Source: Cetobacterium sp. NK01 (GTDB taxonomy: Bacteria; Fusobacteriota; Fusobacteriia; Fusobacteriales; Fusobacteriaceae). Taken from it: a DNA stretch of 64,000 bases. The position numbers and the translations under genes were made by a program. The DNA lies in contig NZ_JANIBO010000003.1 in NCBI RefSeq assembly GCF_024506395.1, positions 1 to 64,000 of the forward strand, given 5' to 3'. Shown here in pieces: positions 28,964-37,440 of the stretch (positions are counted from its first letter, which is position 1; every line of letters begins with the position of its first letter). The notes beneath the pieces are model-generated. The model made no database searches. It was not told the DNA's origin and was given only the letters and a program-made list of their open reading frames with translations.

Positions 28964-30100
28964 ATGTTTAATTTGGATAAATACAAAATAGATAAAATAA
29001 AAATAAAAGGAGAAGAATTTATTGATTGTAAGAGTAGAAAAAAATTAATAAAAGTAACTCCTGAAGAAGAAGTGAGACAAAAAGTAATAGAATTTTTACA
29101 AAAAGAAATTAATGTTCCTGAGAAGATGTTAGAGGTAGAATTTCCATTGTCAAGAATAGAAAGTGGAAATAAATTAAGAGCAGATATAGTTGTATTCGAA
29201 GAGATTGATAATAAAAAAACTCCATTATTAGTTATTGAATGTAAAGAGCCTAAGATACCTTTGTGTAATGGAGTATATGAGCAATTAAGAGAATATGATG
29301 AAGTTTTAGAACCCAAATATATAGCTATGACAAACGGAATTGATATTTACATTGAAAAATATAAAGAAGATGATAATGAATTTCTGAAGTTAGAGAAGAT
29401 ACCTAAGTATTCAGATATGTTATTAAATAAAGGCCAAGAAATTATTAAGGAACAAAAATGGATAAGATGTAACGAAGAAGATTATAATGATATAGAATTT
29501 TTATTAGAATGCTATTACCCACTTATAACAGAGCATATAGATGATAAAGAAAAAATAGAGATAATAAAATTTATAGATTCTTTATATGATACATCTGTAA
29601 GACTTGAAAATTGTGGGAATGATTTAATATATATAGAAAAAGATAATGGTAATTTAAATAAGAGCTTTGGAAATTCTAGTGGTGATGGTTGGAATGGTTT
29701 ATATAGAATTTTTTTAGTGAAATATAAAGAAAACTATTATACGATATCACTAGGAATAAATTTTGGATATATCTTAGTTGGAATAGAAGATAATACAATA
29801 AAACATCATTCATTACAACTGAGATTGACTAAAAGTACTTTTAAGAAAATTAAAAATGGATACCAAGTTATTCATAGTGGAAGAATGACAGTTGGAAATA
29901 AAGGATCTGTAAAAAATCAAATAGTATTAGATTATATAAAAGAGAAATGCCCAAGAATACTGAATGATAATAGAATAATATTAGGTGATTTGAAATTAGA
30001 TAAAGATTCAAAAATAACTGATATAAAGGATTTTATTTTTAATCTAATAGAATATTCTTTATTGAGAGATGAAATAAGAGAAATAGAAAAACAGAGTTAA
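28964..30100 (+). CDS. Stand-alone type I HsdR-N-type nuclease domain protein
   Basis: 378 residues with RBS AGGGGG. Residues 30-130 match the HsdR N-terminal nuclease domain: EEEVRQKVIEFL, then D74 (RADIVVFE), E92 and K94 (LLVIECKEP), the PD-(D/E)XK core. There is no helicase. The C-terminal 200 residues are of unknown fold, with a Gly/Asn-rich segment (NSSGDGWNGLYRIF) that resembles a beta structure. Such solo nucleases are common orphan effectors in defence islands. It is the last + strand gene before the IS21 copy, and the hairpin at 30394 may terminate it. Confidence 0.8.
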   Translation: MFNLDKYKIDKIKIKGEEFIDCKSRKKLIKVTPEEEVRQKVIEFLQKEINVPEKMLEVEFPLSRIESGNKLRADIVVFEEIDNKKTPLLVIECKEPKIPLCNGVYEQLREYDEVLEPKYIAMTNGIDIYIEKYKEDDNEFLKLEKIPKYSDMLLNKGQEIIKEQKWIRCNEEDYNDIEFLLECYYPLITEHIDDKEKIEIIKFIDSLYDTSVRLENCGNDLIYIEKDNGNLNKSFGNSSGDGWNGLYRIFLVKYKENYYTISLGINFGYILVGIEDNTIKHHSLQLRLTKSTFKKIKNGYQVIHSGRMTVGNKGSVKNQIVLDYIKEKCPRILNDNRIILGDLKLDKDSKITDIKDFIFNLIEYSLLRDEIREIEKQS

Positions 30101-30393
30101 AGAAGTTGGAGAAATAAGTAAGAGATTATCAGAAATATTATTTATAAATAAAAAGTATAACAAAATTAAATACACAATAAAGGTCCCATAATCTATACAT
30201 AGAAAATAAAAAATTTAACTTCCACATTTGTAACAATTTTTTTAATTAACGTAAATTAGAAAAAAAATTATTTGAAAAAACAAAAAAGTATGTAGTTATT
30301 ATTTTGATGACTTTTTTTATAGTAGTTGAATTTTATTATGGAAAAGGATTCTTATTCTAAAAATTAGCCATATAAAAAATATTAAAATAACAA
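30101..30393. other. AT-rich stretch without a gene
   Basis: I see no coding frame with an RBS here. The stretch is strongly AT-rich and leads to a terminator at 30394. It lies between the last defence gene and the IS21 left end. Confidence 0.6.
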
Positions 30394-30430
30394 AAACAGG
30401 TACCGGAAAGGTACCTGTTTAGTTTTATTT
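30394..30430 (+). terminator. Strong hairpin terminator upstream of the IS21 copy
   Basis: A perfect 11-bp stem (AAACAGGTACC 30394-30404, GGTACCTGTTT 30410-30420) with a GGAAA loop, then AGTTTTATTT. It probably ends the 28964 transcript. Confidence 0.8.
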
Positions 30431-30530
30431 AACTTGTGAGAAGTTAAATAGATTATTAAAAGTTCAGGTAAATATATTATACATAAAATGTGTGTGTTTT
30501 GCAACTTTTTTTAGCAGCACTGTAGCATTT

Positions 30531-31265
30531 TTAAAGAGCACCACCATTTTTTCTTGATATAGCATTTTTTAATCTGTAACTTTCTCCACTAAAAATTATT
30601 AAATGTCCGTAATGAATTACTCTATCTAATATTGCAGTTGTAATTTTTTTATCCATGAAAATTCCATTCCACTTAGAAAATTCAATATTAGTTGTGATAA
30701 TTAAACTTTTTCGCTCATAACAATCAGCGATGACTTGAAATAGCAGTTCTGCGCCCTTTTCTCCTATTGGAACATATCCCAGTTCATCTAGAATAATTAG
30801 ATCATACTTTTTTAAATTCTTTAGAAATCTACCAAGTGTTGCCTTATTATATGCGTCTATTAATTCATTTATTAAAGTAGCAACCTTAAAAAATCTAACC
30901 CTTTTGCCTTGATTACAAGCTTCAACACCAATCGCTGTTGCTAAATATGTTTTTCCTGTTCCTACGGAACCATAAAAAATTAAATTGTGACTCTTTTCTA
31001 TGAAATTACCAGTTTTAATTTCCTCTAAATTTAAACCTTCGGGTAACTGTATGTCATCAAAGCAATAGCCTTCGAATGTTTTTACAACATCGAATTTAGC
31101 CTCAGCAATCAGCCTATTTTTTCTTCTAATTTCTTGAGAATTTATACTTATTTCTAGTACGTTTGTTAAAAAATCTTTTTTATCATCTAGAGGAATAGAT
31201 TCATATTCCTCTAAAATCTCACTGCCTAACTTAAGTTTTTTACAGTACTTTTCTAGTGTGTCCAT
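30531..31265 (-). CDS. istB: IS21 transposition helper ATPase
   Basis: 244 residues with Walker A GSVGTGKT (about 100-107), Walker B LIILDELGYVP and the IstB-specific GEKGAELLFQVIADCYERKS. It is an AAA+ ATPase that assembles on DNA and activates IstA. Its ATG directly follows the TAA of istA, so translation is coupled, as in other IS21 elements. Full length. Confidence 0.95.
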   Translation of the reverse strand: MDTLEKYCKKLKLGSEILEEYESIPLDDKKDFLTNVLEISINSQEIRRKNRLIAEAKFDVVKTFEGYCFDDIQLPEGLNLEEIKTGNFIEKSHNLIFYGSVGTGKTYLATAIGVEACNQGKRVRFFKVATLINELIDAYNKATLGRFLKNLKKYDLIILDELGYVPIGEKGAELLFQVIADCYERKSLIITTNIEFSKWNGIFMDKKITTAILDRVIHYGHLIIFSGESYRLKNAISRKNGGAL

Positions 31266-32771
31266 TTAGTTCCCTCCCATTAAAATATCATATATTGATA
31301 ACTCTGGTTCCATTGAATTTTGATAAGGTGTATTTATCTCATCAGGATTAAGCTCTGCATATATTTTATTTGGCTCATTAAATGCCCTAAAAGTTGTAAT
31401 TAGCGATGAAATATCATTTATACCTTTATCTAAATTAGATTCAAGCGCTCTTGTTGCCATACTTAAATCACTGCTTATTAGCATTTCAGCAAGAGCTGAA
31501 ACAATTTTTCTTTTTTCAATGCAATCTTTAGATTTAAAATATATTTTCCAAATTTCAGGGAGTTCTTGATAGAAATCAGTGTATTCAAGTGCTGATATTT
31601 TTCGCTCTAAGACTTTGAGCCAATCCTTCCAATTAGTTGATTTTGTATTTTTTTTATATATTCTTTTATGATCTGTTAAAAGTTTATAGTTATTATCTAA
31701 AATTTCAATTTTATCAACAAATATTTTTAACCAAACTTCACTACTTAAAAAATTTGGAAGAACTGAATAATCGTTACTTTCGAATTTAACAAAACCAACT
31801 TTATTACTTTTATATTTTTGTAACTTATATACTTCAAAAGCATATGAATTAAGAGGAATCATTTCTGATAAATCAACTTTGAAAAGATCATTAATATTCT
31901 TATTTTTTTTGTAATGATCTCTATTAGAGTCTTGCTCACATTTTATTAATAATTCTTTATTAAAATCGCTTAAAGAATCAAAGTTGGGAACAGGTACAAA
32001 TAGATTTCTTCGAGTATAGCCTACTTTATTTTCAACATGTCCCTTTTCATTGCCACTTGCAGGATTACAAAATTTTGCTTTAAACCCATAGTGAGTCATA
32101 AATTGAATAAATCTATCTGTTAATTTTCTTTCTTTTCCTTTTTTTATTTGAGCAACAGCAGTAGACATATTATCGAACCAAATTTCTTTTGGTACTTTTC
32201 CAATATGATCAAATATATTTTTCATACCTTGAAATAGAGCTTCTTGATTTTGACTCGGAAAAATTTGAACGTATGAATGATTGCTATATGGGAAAGAAAT
32301 TACCAAATGATAACCGTTTATTAGTTCTCCATTCATAGAAAACTGCGTTTCACCAAAGTCAAGCTGAGCTTCTCCAGGTAAATGAGTTAAAGAAAGAAGT
32401 CCTATATTTTTATTTGAGAAATCTTTTAAAGTTTTTTTCTTTTCATTCACATATTTACAAACTGTTCTATAGCTAATATTAAAAGTATCCGAAAATTCTT
32501 CGCATAATCTTTCAAAAATTCTTTTAGCAGTATGGCGCTGTTTTCGAGGAGAACCTAAATCACTAATCAACCACTGATTAATTATTTCTTTAAATGGATC
32601 AAGCGAACTTACTCCTGGTCTTCTAATAATTTTATCTGAAAAATCTTCAGTTAAGGCATATTTTTTAACAGTTCTAAAAGTATGTCCAGTTTCTCTAGCA
32701 ATTTCTCTTAAAGATTTTCCTTGAACAGAATACATAGTTTTGATATTATATTTATTGATCATTGGCAACAT
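31266..32771 (-). CDS. istA: IS21 DDE transposase
   Basis: 501 residues. An N-terminal helix-turn-helix (GKSLREIARETGHTFRTVKKY, split around residues 18-38) binds the ends. A rve/DDE integrase core follows: the first D in AQLDFGE (about 155-160), the second in IWFDNMSTAV, and E in GNEKGHVENKVGY. The C-terminal beta domain is present. It catalyses cut-and-paste or copy transposition with IstB. No frameshift was found. Confidence 0.95.
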   Translation of the reverse strand: MLPMINKYNIKTMYSVQGKSLREIARETGHTFRTVKKYALTEDFSDKIIRRPGVSSLDPFKEIINQWLISDLGSPRKQRHTAKRIFERLCEEFSDTFNISYRTVCKYVNEKKKTLKDFSNKNIGLLSLTHLPGEAQLDFGETQFSMNGELINGYHLVISFPYSNHSYVQIFPSQNQEALFQGMKNIFDHIGKVPKEIWFDNMSTAVAQIKKGKERKLTDRFIQFMTHYGFKAKFCNPASGNEKGHVENKVGYTRRNLFVPVPNFDSLSDFNKELLIKCEQDSNRDHYKKNKNINDLFKVDLSEMIPLNSYAFEVYKLQKYKSNKVGFVKFESNDYSVLPNFLSSEVWLKIFVDKIEILDNNYKLLTDHKRIYKKNTKSTNWKDWLKVLERKISALEYTDFYQELPEIWKIYFKSKDCIEKRKIVSALAEMLISSDLSMATRALESNLDKGINDISSLITTFRAFNEPNKIYAELNPDEINTPYQNSMEPELSIYDILMGGN

Positions 32772-33076
32772 CCTTTATACACTCCTTAATAATTAGATTT
32801 GGTCGTCTAACTTATTAAAGTGTTATTTTGGTTATTTGTCAATGGTCTCTTTTTTTATGCTAAGTGTTGCTTTTTTAAGTTGCATTTCTGCTGTCTTTTT
32901 ATATTACCATAAACAAATGTGTATAAATGTACAAATTTAAAACGATTAAAATGTTATCTGAGCAAGATTAATAAAATTTCGTTTTGGTGTAATTATGTGA
33001 ATTTTAATAATAAAAAGGATATATAAGATAAATTATGAAAATATAATATAAAATAACTTATGAAATGGAGGAATGA

Positions 33077-33259
33077 ATGTATAGGATAATTCTATTAGAA
33101 AATGAACAAATTTTATCATCTAAAGAGATAGAAGATTATGATGAAACTTTTAGCTATATTAATAGTTTAGTAAAACAGCTAGATAAAAATAAAAAAATTA
33201 TAGTTCATGAAATGAGAAATGAGAAATGGGAAAAGTTTGGAGAGTGGAAGCTAGAATAA
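33077..33259 (+). CDS. Small unknown protein, 60 residues
   Basis: ATG after TGGAGG at 33067-33072. The protein is charged and soluble, ending EMRNEKWEKFGEWKLE, which looks like a small DUF fold with a terminal Trp-rich strand. No family recognised. It precedes another small gene (33331) with similar RBS strength. Confidence 0.6.
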   Translation: MYRIILLENEQILSSKEIEDYDETFSYINSLVKQLDKNKKIIVHEMRNEKWEKFGEWKLE

Positions 33260-33330
33260 GAGAGATTATTTTAGCAATATTTAAAAATGAGAAAAATTAA
33301 AAAGTAAAGATAGTTAGTAATGGAGGAATT

Positions 33331-33564
33331 ATGAAGTTAGAAAGTTTTGAAAATAAATATAAAGATGTGGTAGATGAAGGTTGTATATTAAGTGGATATT
33401 TAAACTCCTATAAACTAACTATATTCGGTACATATAATGAAGATGGAACTTCTATGGTAAACTATATAATGCAGTGTGAATTAGAAAGTGGTGGCTCTAG
33501 TGTTAAGAACTTTGAGAACTGGGAAGGGTTAGTTCTATATGTAAAAAATTTAGAGTCGTTTTAA
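33331..33564 (+). CDS. Small unknown protein, 77 residues
   Basis: ATG with RBS AATGGAGG. The sequence reads as a short alternating beta protein (YKLTIFGTYNEDGTSMVNYIMQ) with a C-terminal helix. No signal peptide or catalytic residues are obvious. It lies 44 bases before the PH-domain gene on the same strand. Confidence 0.6.
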   Translation: MKLESFENKYKDVVDEGCILSGYLNSYKLTIFGTYNEDGTSMVNYIMQCELESGGSSVKNFENWEGLVLYVKNLESF

Positions 33565-33607
33565 AATATAGTTTCTTAGATATAGAAATAAAAAAGGAGG
33601 AGTGAAA

Positions 33608-33985
33608 ATGTCTTTGGATACGAAAAATATTTCAATTTTATTGCATGAGAAAGTGGATCCCAAAAAAGGAGCAGAAAAGTTTGAGGAGATGTTACTAGAA
33701 ACTGAAACAGTGGAGTTAGCATATATGGCTGTTAGAGATAGAATTTTATTTACAAATAAAAGGTTGATTATAATTAATGTTCAAGGATTAACTGGTAAAA
33801 AAATAGATTTCCATACAATTCCATATAATAAAATAAATTCTTTTGCTATAGAGACCTCAGGAACATTTGATTTAGATGCAGAATTAAAAGTTTGGGTATC
33901 TGGTTTAGCAGGAGTAGAGATAAAGTTTTTAAAAGGGATTGATATTAAAGAAATAGGTAAATTTTTAACAAAAAAGATAATTTAA
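33608..33985 (+). CDS. Bacterial PH-domain protein (DUF1696/bPH_1)
   Basis: 125 residues from the ATG at 33608; AAGGAGG lies 7 bases upstream, whereas the GTG at 33602 is too close to it. The residues RDRILFTNKRLIIIN (about 44-58) followed by KKIDFHTIPYNKINSFAIET are the hallmark of the bacterial pleckstrin-homology family (PF08000). These are small cytosolic or membrane-associated proteins without known enzymatic activity. Full length for the family. Confidence 0.88.
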   Translation: MSLDTKNISILLHEKVDPKKGAEKFEEMLLETETVELAYMAVRDRILFTNKRLIIINVQGLTGKKIDFHTIPYNKINSFAIETSGTFDLDAELKVWVSGLAGVEIKFLKGIDIKEIGKFLTKKII

Positions 33986-34018
33986 ATAGAAAGTAACTTT
34001 AAAATATGGGGTGAGATT

Positions 34019-34462
34019 ATGAAGGGCGGATTTAAAATGCCAATTTTTATACTTTTTATAGCTTTATCTATAACTTCACTAGGTAGCGTAGTAGATGACT
34101 ATGAAAAAGAGATTTCTAGATTAGAAAAACAGTGTGAAGAAAAAATGTCTAAAGATTATTCAACAACTGGGATGGTATTAGCTACGCAAGAGTACTATGA
34201 GGAGTTAGATAAGGTTTTAAATAAAGTATATAAAGAGCTTATGGTAACTCTTGATGACGAAGGAAAAGTGGCTCTTAGAGACTCTCAAAGGGAGTGGATA
34301 AAGTTTAGAGATAAAGAGATAGCTTTTGCAGCAAATCTCTATTCTAAAAAAGATGGCTCAATTTGGAGCCTATCTACACCAAGCGTTATGACAAATTTAA
34401 TGGAAAATAGAATTAGAGAGTTAGCTAGTTATATAGGAGATCAAAGAGATGAGCTGTTTTAA
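34019..34462 (+). CDS. LprI/DUF1311-like exported protein
   Basis: 147 residues. The first 25 contain a signal-peptide-like hydrophobic stretch (MPIFILFIALSITSLGS) after a short basic start. The mature region holds the DUF1311 pattern: YYEELDKVLNKVYKELMVTL, then LRDSQREWIKFRDKE. LprI relatives inhibit lysozyme in mycobacteria; in Gram-negatives the role is mostly unknown. A hairpin terminator follows at 34472. Confidence 0.82.
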   Translation: MKGGFKMPIFILFIALSITSLGSVVDDYEKEISRLEKQCEEKMSKDYSTTGMVLATQEYYEELDKVLNKVYKELMVTLDDEGKVALRDSQREWIKFRDKEIAFAANLYSKKDGSIWSLSTPSVMTNLMENRIRELASYIGDQRDELF

Positions 34463-34471
34463 AAAAAAGGA

Positions 34472-34500
34472 AAGAGCCTCTGGGGGGGATAGAGGCTCTT
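34472..34500 (+). terminator. Hairpin after the LprI-like gene
   Basis: A perfect 9-bp GC-rich stem (AAGAGCCTC 34472-34480, GAGGCTCTT 34492-34500) with an unusual G7 loop. No long T run follows on + (TAAGGGG); on - the A8 tract upstream gives a U tail, so it may work mainly for transcripts reading leftward or as an mRNA 3' end. Confidence 0.65.
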
Positions 34501-34608
34501 AAGGGGATTAATTATGTTCTCATTTTTTTGTTACAATATTTAGACTGAAAACTGTATAAAAAAAGTTTGAAAATTATATAAAAAAATTATTTTAAAGTTA
34601 AAAAGCAA

Positions 34609-34860
34609 TTAGAAATTAAAATCTGGATCTGGAATATGAGTATGTCTAAATCCCTTTTCAGCATCTCTAAGCTCTTCATAATCTAGTTCATCCTCTTCGT
34701 AAAAGTCGTTAAATTCATCTTCCCACTCTTCATTTTCATCATAGTCGTCTTCTAAAGCATTTTCTTTTTCAAGCTCTTCATCATTATTAAGTTGTTCTTT
34801 ATCAAGTTTTTCTCCAGGAAAATCTTCATAGTCATCTTCAAAAAAAGTATTTTTTGACAT
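34609..34860 (-). CDS. Small highly acidic protein, 83 residues
   Basis: About half of the residues are Asp or Glu (EENALEDDYDENEEWEDEF and similar), ending FRHTHIPDPDFNF. RBS AAGGAGG (complement) precedes the ATG. No hydrophobic core is visible, so it is likely disordered; it may act as an electrostatic binding or chaperone-like partner. Nine bases separate it from the upstream exported-protein gene, suggesting a two-gene transcript. Confidence 0.75.
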   Translation of the reverse strand: MSKNTFFEDDYEDFPGEKLDKEQLNNDEELEKENALEDDYDENEEWEDEFNDFYEEDELDYEELRDAEKGFRHTHIPDPDFNF

Positions 34861-34869
34861 ACATCCTCC

Positions 34870-35235
34870 TTAATTTAAATAGATTATATTGTAGTTAAAG
34901 TCATAGTAGTAGTATTTTCTATGATGTTTATGGTAGTAATAATATATTTTAGCTCGAATTAAATCATTTTTAAGGCTTTCTCTTTCTGTAATAATTCTAT
35001 ATTCAGCATCTCTATAAAGAAATTTAAGCTGTTCTTTTTGAATCTCTCCTTTGGATTTTAAAAGCTGAAGTTCTCTTAAATCCTCATTTAATCTTAAATC
35101 TAAAACTTGATTTTTCCATTTATTGTAACCCTCAACTATGTCAATAGAGCTAGAAGTCTCAGGAAAACTAGTATAAACGAGTTCTTTTCCATATACAAAA
35201 GTATTCAGTATTAAAAATATAATTAATCTTTTCAT
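34870..35235 (-). CDS. Exported protein of unknown function, 121 residues
   Basis: The ATG at 35235 is preferred over the GTG at 35241 because AAAGGAGTG lies about 7 bases upstream. A signal peptide covers residues 1-16 (MKRLIIFLILNTFVYG). The mature part is helical with Lys/Glu-rich repeats, and the C-terminus is a Tyr/His-rich run (YYYYHKHHRKYYYY) of unusual composition. It is probably a periplasmic protein. No family recognised. Confidence 0.72.
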   Translation of the reverse strand: MKRLIIFLILNTFVYGKELVYTSFPETSSSIDIVEGYNKWKNQVLDLRLNEDLRELQLLKSKGEIQKEQLKFLYRDAEYRIITERESLKNDLIRAKIYYYYHKHHRKYYYYDFNYNIIYLN

Positions 35236-35408
35236 ATTCACACTCCTTTATAAAAAATATTTAATTTTAAACTCTTTTTAAGGTTCTACTAAAAGAATTC
35301 AATTATCTTTTTTAGATTGACTAATTATATTTGAAATTTTAAAAAATTTGATTTTTTAAAAAAAATGGGGTATATATAATATCAATTATAGTTAAAGAGG
35401 AGGCTTTT

Positions 35409-35660
35409 ATGTCGTTACAAGATAAATTTATTGATTTAGTTACATCAGAAAAAATAGAAGATTTTTTATCTAAAGACTCCTTGGTTTGTTTTTCTTTTAC
35501 ATCAGAAATTGATAGTTGGCAAACTTTGGCAGAGTACGATGGATGGAAGTTACAAATTAATCCTAAGAATGGAATATGTAGAGTAGTGGATTCGCATATT
35601 ATAAGAAAAGTATCATCTTCTGTGAAAAAGATAGAGGAGTTAATAGAAAGTTATATGTAA
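35409..35660 (+). CDS. Small unknown protein, 83 residues
   Basis: ATG preceded by AAAGAGGAGG. It is soluble, with a central WKLQINPKNGICRVVDSH segment suggesting beta strands and a C-terminal helix. A TATAAT box lies at 35375-35380 with a poor -35. The strong terminator at 35671 ends its message, so it appears monocistronic. Confidence 0.65.
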   Translation: MSLQDKFIDLVTSEKIEDFLSKDSLVCFSFTSEIDSWQTLAEYDGWKLQINPKNGICRVVDSHIIRKVSSSVKKIEELIESYM

Positions 35661-35670
35661 AAAGTTAATA

Positions 35671-35702
35671 AAAAAGTAGAGTTTATGACTCTACTTTTTT
35701 GT
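35671..35702 (+). terminator. Intrinsic terminator
   Basis: A perfect 12-bp stem (AAAAAGTAGAGT / ACTCTACTTTTT) with loop TTATG and T run. It ends the 83-residue gene. Confidence 0.92.
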
Positions 35703-35823
35703 TACAATAGTTTCTTGTTTATCTCTTGAAGAAATTTTAAAAAAATTTAAAAAAGCTTCTAATAGATATAATCAAAATTACGTTGTATAATATAACCAAC
35801 ATTATTAAAATCGGGAGGGAAAT

Positions 35824-36024
35824 ATGTTAAAAGGAACAGTTAAATGGTTTAATAAAGAGAAGGGATTTGGATTTATAACTTGTGAGAATGGAGAGGATCA
35901 TTTCGTTCATTTTTCAGCAATAAACGCTGAGGGGTTTAGGGTTTTAGAAGAGGGGCAAAAAGTATCTTTTAGAGCTGAGGGAGCAGATAAAGGATCTCTA
36001 GCAAAAGACGTAACAATAGGATAA
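35824..36024 (+). CDS. cspA: Cold-shock protein
   Basis: 66 residues, the standard CspA length. The RNA-binding motifs KGFGFIT (RNP1) and HFVHFSAI (RNP2) are intact, with the [10 protein letters not shown] start. It is a single OB fold that melts RNA structures, needed for cold or stress translation. RBS GGGAGG. A TATAAT box at 35786-35791 could be the promoter, and a terminator lies at 36034. The paralogue number in this genome is unknown. Confidence 0.96.
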   Translation: MLKGTVKWFNKEKGFGFITCENGEDHFVHFSAINAEGFRVLEEGQKVSFRAEGADKGSLAKDVTIG

Positions 36025-36033
36025 GCCAATTTT

Positions 36034-36066
36034 AGAGTGAACATCAAGTTTCACTCTTTTTTTTTA
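36034..36066 (+). terminator. Intrinsic terminator of cspA
   Basis: An 8-bp stem (AGAGTGAA 36034-36041 / TTCACTCT 36050-36057) followed by T9. It ends the cold-shock transcript just before the sigma factor start. Confidence 0.88.
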
Positions 36067-36084
36067 ATACAAGGGGGAAACTAT

Positions 36085-36657
36085 ATGGATGGTGAAAGAG
36101 TAATTTTAGCAAGAAATGGGGATGAAGAGGAGTTAGAGAAAATTTTTTTGGAATATAAAAAAAACATATTAAAGTATAATAAAATGTTTTATTTAAAAGG
36201 TGGGGACTCTAACGACTTACTTCAAGAGGGATATATAGGTTTAATGAAAGCTATAAAAGGATATGATAAAAAAAGAGAGGTATCTTTTTCATATTTTGCA
36301 AGTATATGTATAAAAAGACAGATAATCACAGCTATTAAAAACTATAATTCAAGTAAAAATTTATCACTAAATAATAGTTCAGTAGATGAAGAGATTGATA
36401 TAGATCATTACTTTAAGTCATCAGCTTACTACTCTCCTGAAGAGATGATTTTAGGAAAAGAGTTTCTAGAAGGGTTAAAAAAATATTTAGATGTAAATTT
36501 AACTTCACTTGAAAAAAAGGTGTTTCCATATATGTGCCAAGGATACACATATTTGGAAACATCTAAAAAATTAAATGAAAAAGTAAAAAGAATAGATAAT
36601 GCAATTTGTAGAACTAAGCAAAAAATAAAGATATATGTTGAAAGTTATTTAAAGTAA
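36085..36657 (+). CDS. RNA polymerase sigma-70-family factor (sigma-H/ECF-like)
   Basis: 190 residues from the ATG at 36085 (AAGGGGG at 36071-36077); the open frame from 36037 would cover the cspA terminator and is rejected. Region 2 is clear: NDLLQEGYIGLMKAIKGYD and FSYFASICIKRQIITAIK (about 50-95). Region 4 is at 140-185 (LEKKVFPYMCQGYTYLETSKKL), a helix-turn-helix for the -35 box. No anti-sigma gene is adjacent. It resembles the sporulation/competence SigH group used by Fusobacteria for non-sporulation roles, but the regulon is unknown. Confidence 0.88.
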   Translation: MDGERVILARNGDEEELEKIFLEYKKNILKYNKMFYLKGGDSNDLLQEGYIGLMKAIKGYDKKREVSFSYFASICIKRQIITAIKNYNSSKNLSLNNSSVDEEIDIDHYFKSSAYYSPEEMILGKEFLEGLKKYLDVNLTSLEKKVFPYMCQGYTYLETSKKLNEKVKRIDNAICRTKQKIKIYVESYLK

Positions 36658-36796
36658 GTAAAAAATATTCTACATTAAAAAAGAGCGATGATAAGATTAT
36701 TGTGAATCTATAAATAAAATTCTGGTTATAGCTAATTTATTTTTATGAAATTGTGGTTTCACACAAAATGAGTTTCAATTGTAATAAAATTTATGG

Positions 36797-36888
36797 TATA
36801 ATTTAAATGAAACAATATCAAACTTCTTTTATAATTTTTAAATACGCAAAAAAGAATGGTTTAGTCTATGCCATTCTTTTTTTCTATT
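36797..36888 (+). ncRNA. Candidate small RNA (promoter plus intrinsic terminator, no ORF)
   Basis: An extended -10 box TGGTATAAT (TATAAT at 36797-36802) precedes about 50 AT-rich bases and a terminator (AAAAGAATGG 36850-36859, CCATTCTTTT 36871-36880, T7). This predicts an RNA of about 80 nt starting near 36809. No open frame with an RBS is in it. The -35 is weak (TTTCAA, 18-base spacer). Confidence 0.45.
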
Positions 36889-37440
36889 TTAATTTTGTCC
36901 TATAATAAAAAATAAAGAATAGACATGTGAATCATAAATTTTTATCTATTTTTTACTTATTTTATTACTTCAATTTTCTTTATATTTTTTCTCGCATTAT
37001 ATAAATTTGTATCTCGGTATTTTTATGTTAATTTTAACTATATAGCTCTATCTTAATAAAATCAATAAAATAAATCTCGTATTATTAGGAGAATACGAGA
37101 TTTATAGAATTTTATAAAAAATATCGATCAAAAATAATCGGTTCTTATTTTTATATTTATATTTATATCAAAAATGTTGTATATCTTTTTTTATATACAT
37201 ATTATAAATAACAAAAATTAAAAATTATTACAAATAATTTTTAATTTTTGTATAAAAATATTTTTCTTTTTTTAATTAAATTAATGACTAAAAAGTTAAA
37301 GTATATATATTTAATTTTTATAATTTATTACTACATTAGATTTACTATAGAGAAAGATAAAATTTTATCTCCAACTGAAGAAATTGGTGATAGCTCAAAT
37401 TTTCAAAAATTAATTAATGAAATAGACTAATAAAAGCTTT
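36889..37440. other. AT-rich gene-poor stretch with two large perfect hairpins
   Basis: No credible gene is seen. Two perfect inverted repeats occur: 37071-37104 (13-bp arms TAAATCTCGTATT) and 37212-37250 (18-bp arms, A/T only, three-base loop). They may be terminators or miniature element ends. Confidence 0.5.

Larger units (their letters stand above)
30500..32884 (-). mobile_element. IS21-family insertion sequence
   Basis: An istA-istB pair lies inside related imperfect ends. Reading inward, the left end (from 30500) is TGCAACTTTTTTTAGCAGCA and the right end (from 32884, complement) is TGCAACTTAAAAAAGCAACA; both continue with CACT(G)TAGCAT and an A/T run before AAAGAG. The element is therefore about 2385 bp, within IS21 range. 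The flanks share only TTT, so the target duplication is not established. Both genes are intact and the element may be active. It marks the right edge of the defence island. Confidence 0.85.

Noticed and set aside
30485-30499. TGTGTG repeat as IS21 outer end
   Set aside because: Not matched at the right end; homology between the ends starts at TGCAACTT.
36037-36084. Longer sigma factor start
   Set aside because: This frame passes through the cspA terminator; the ATG at 36085 has a strong RBS.
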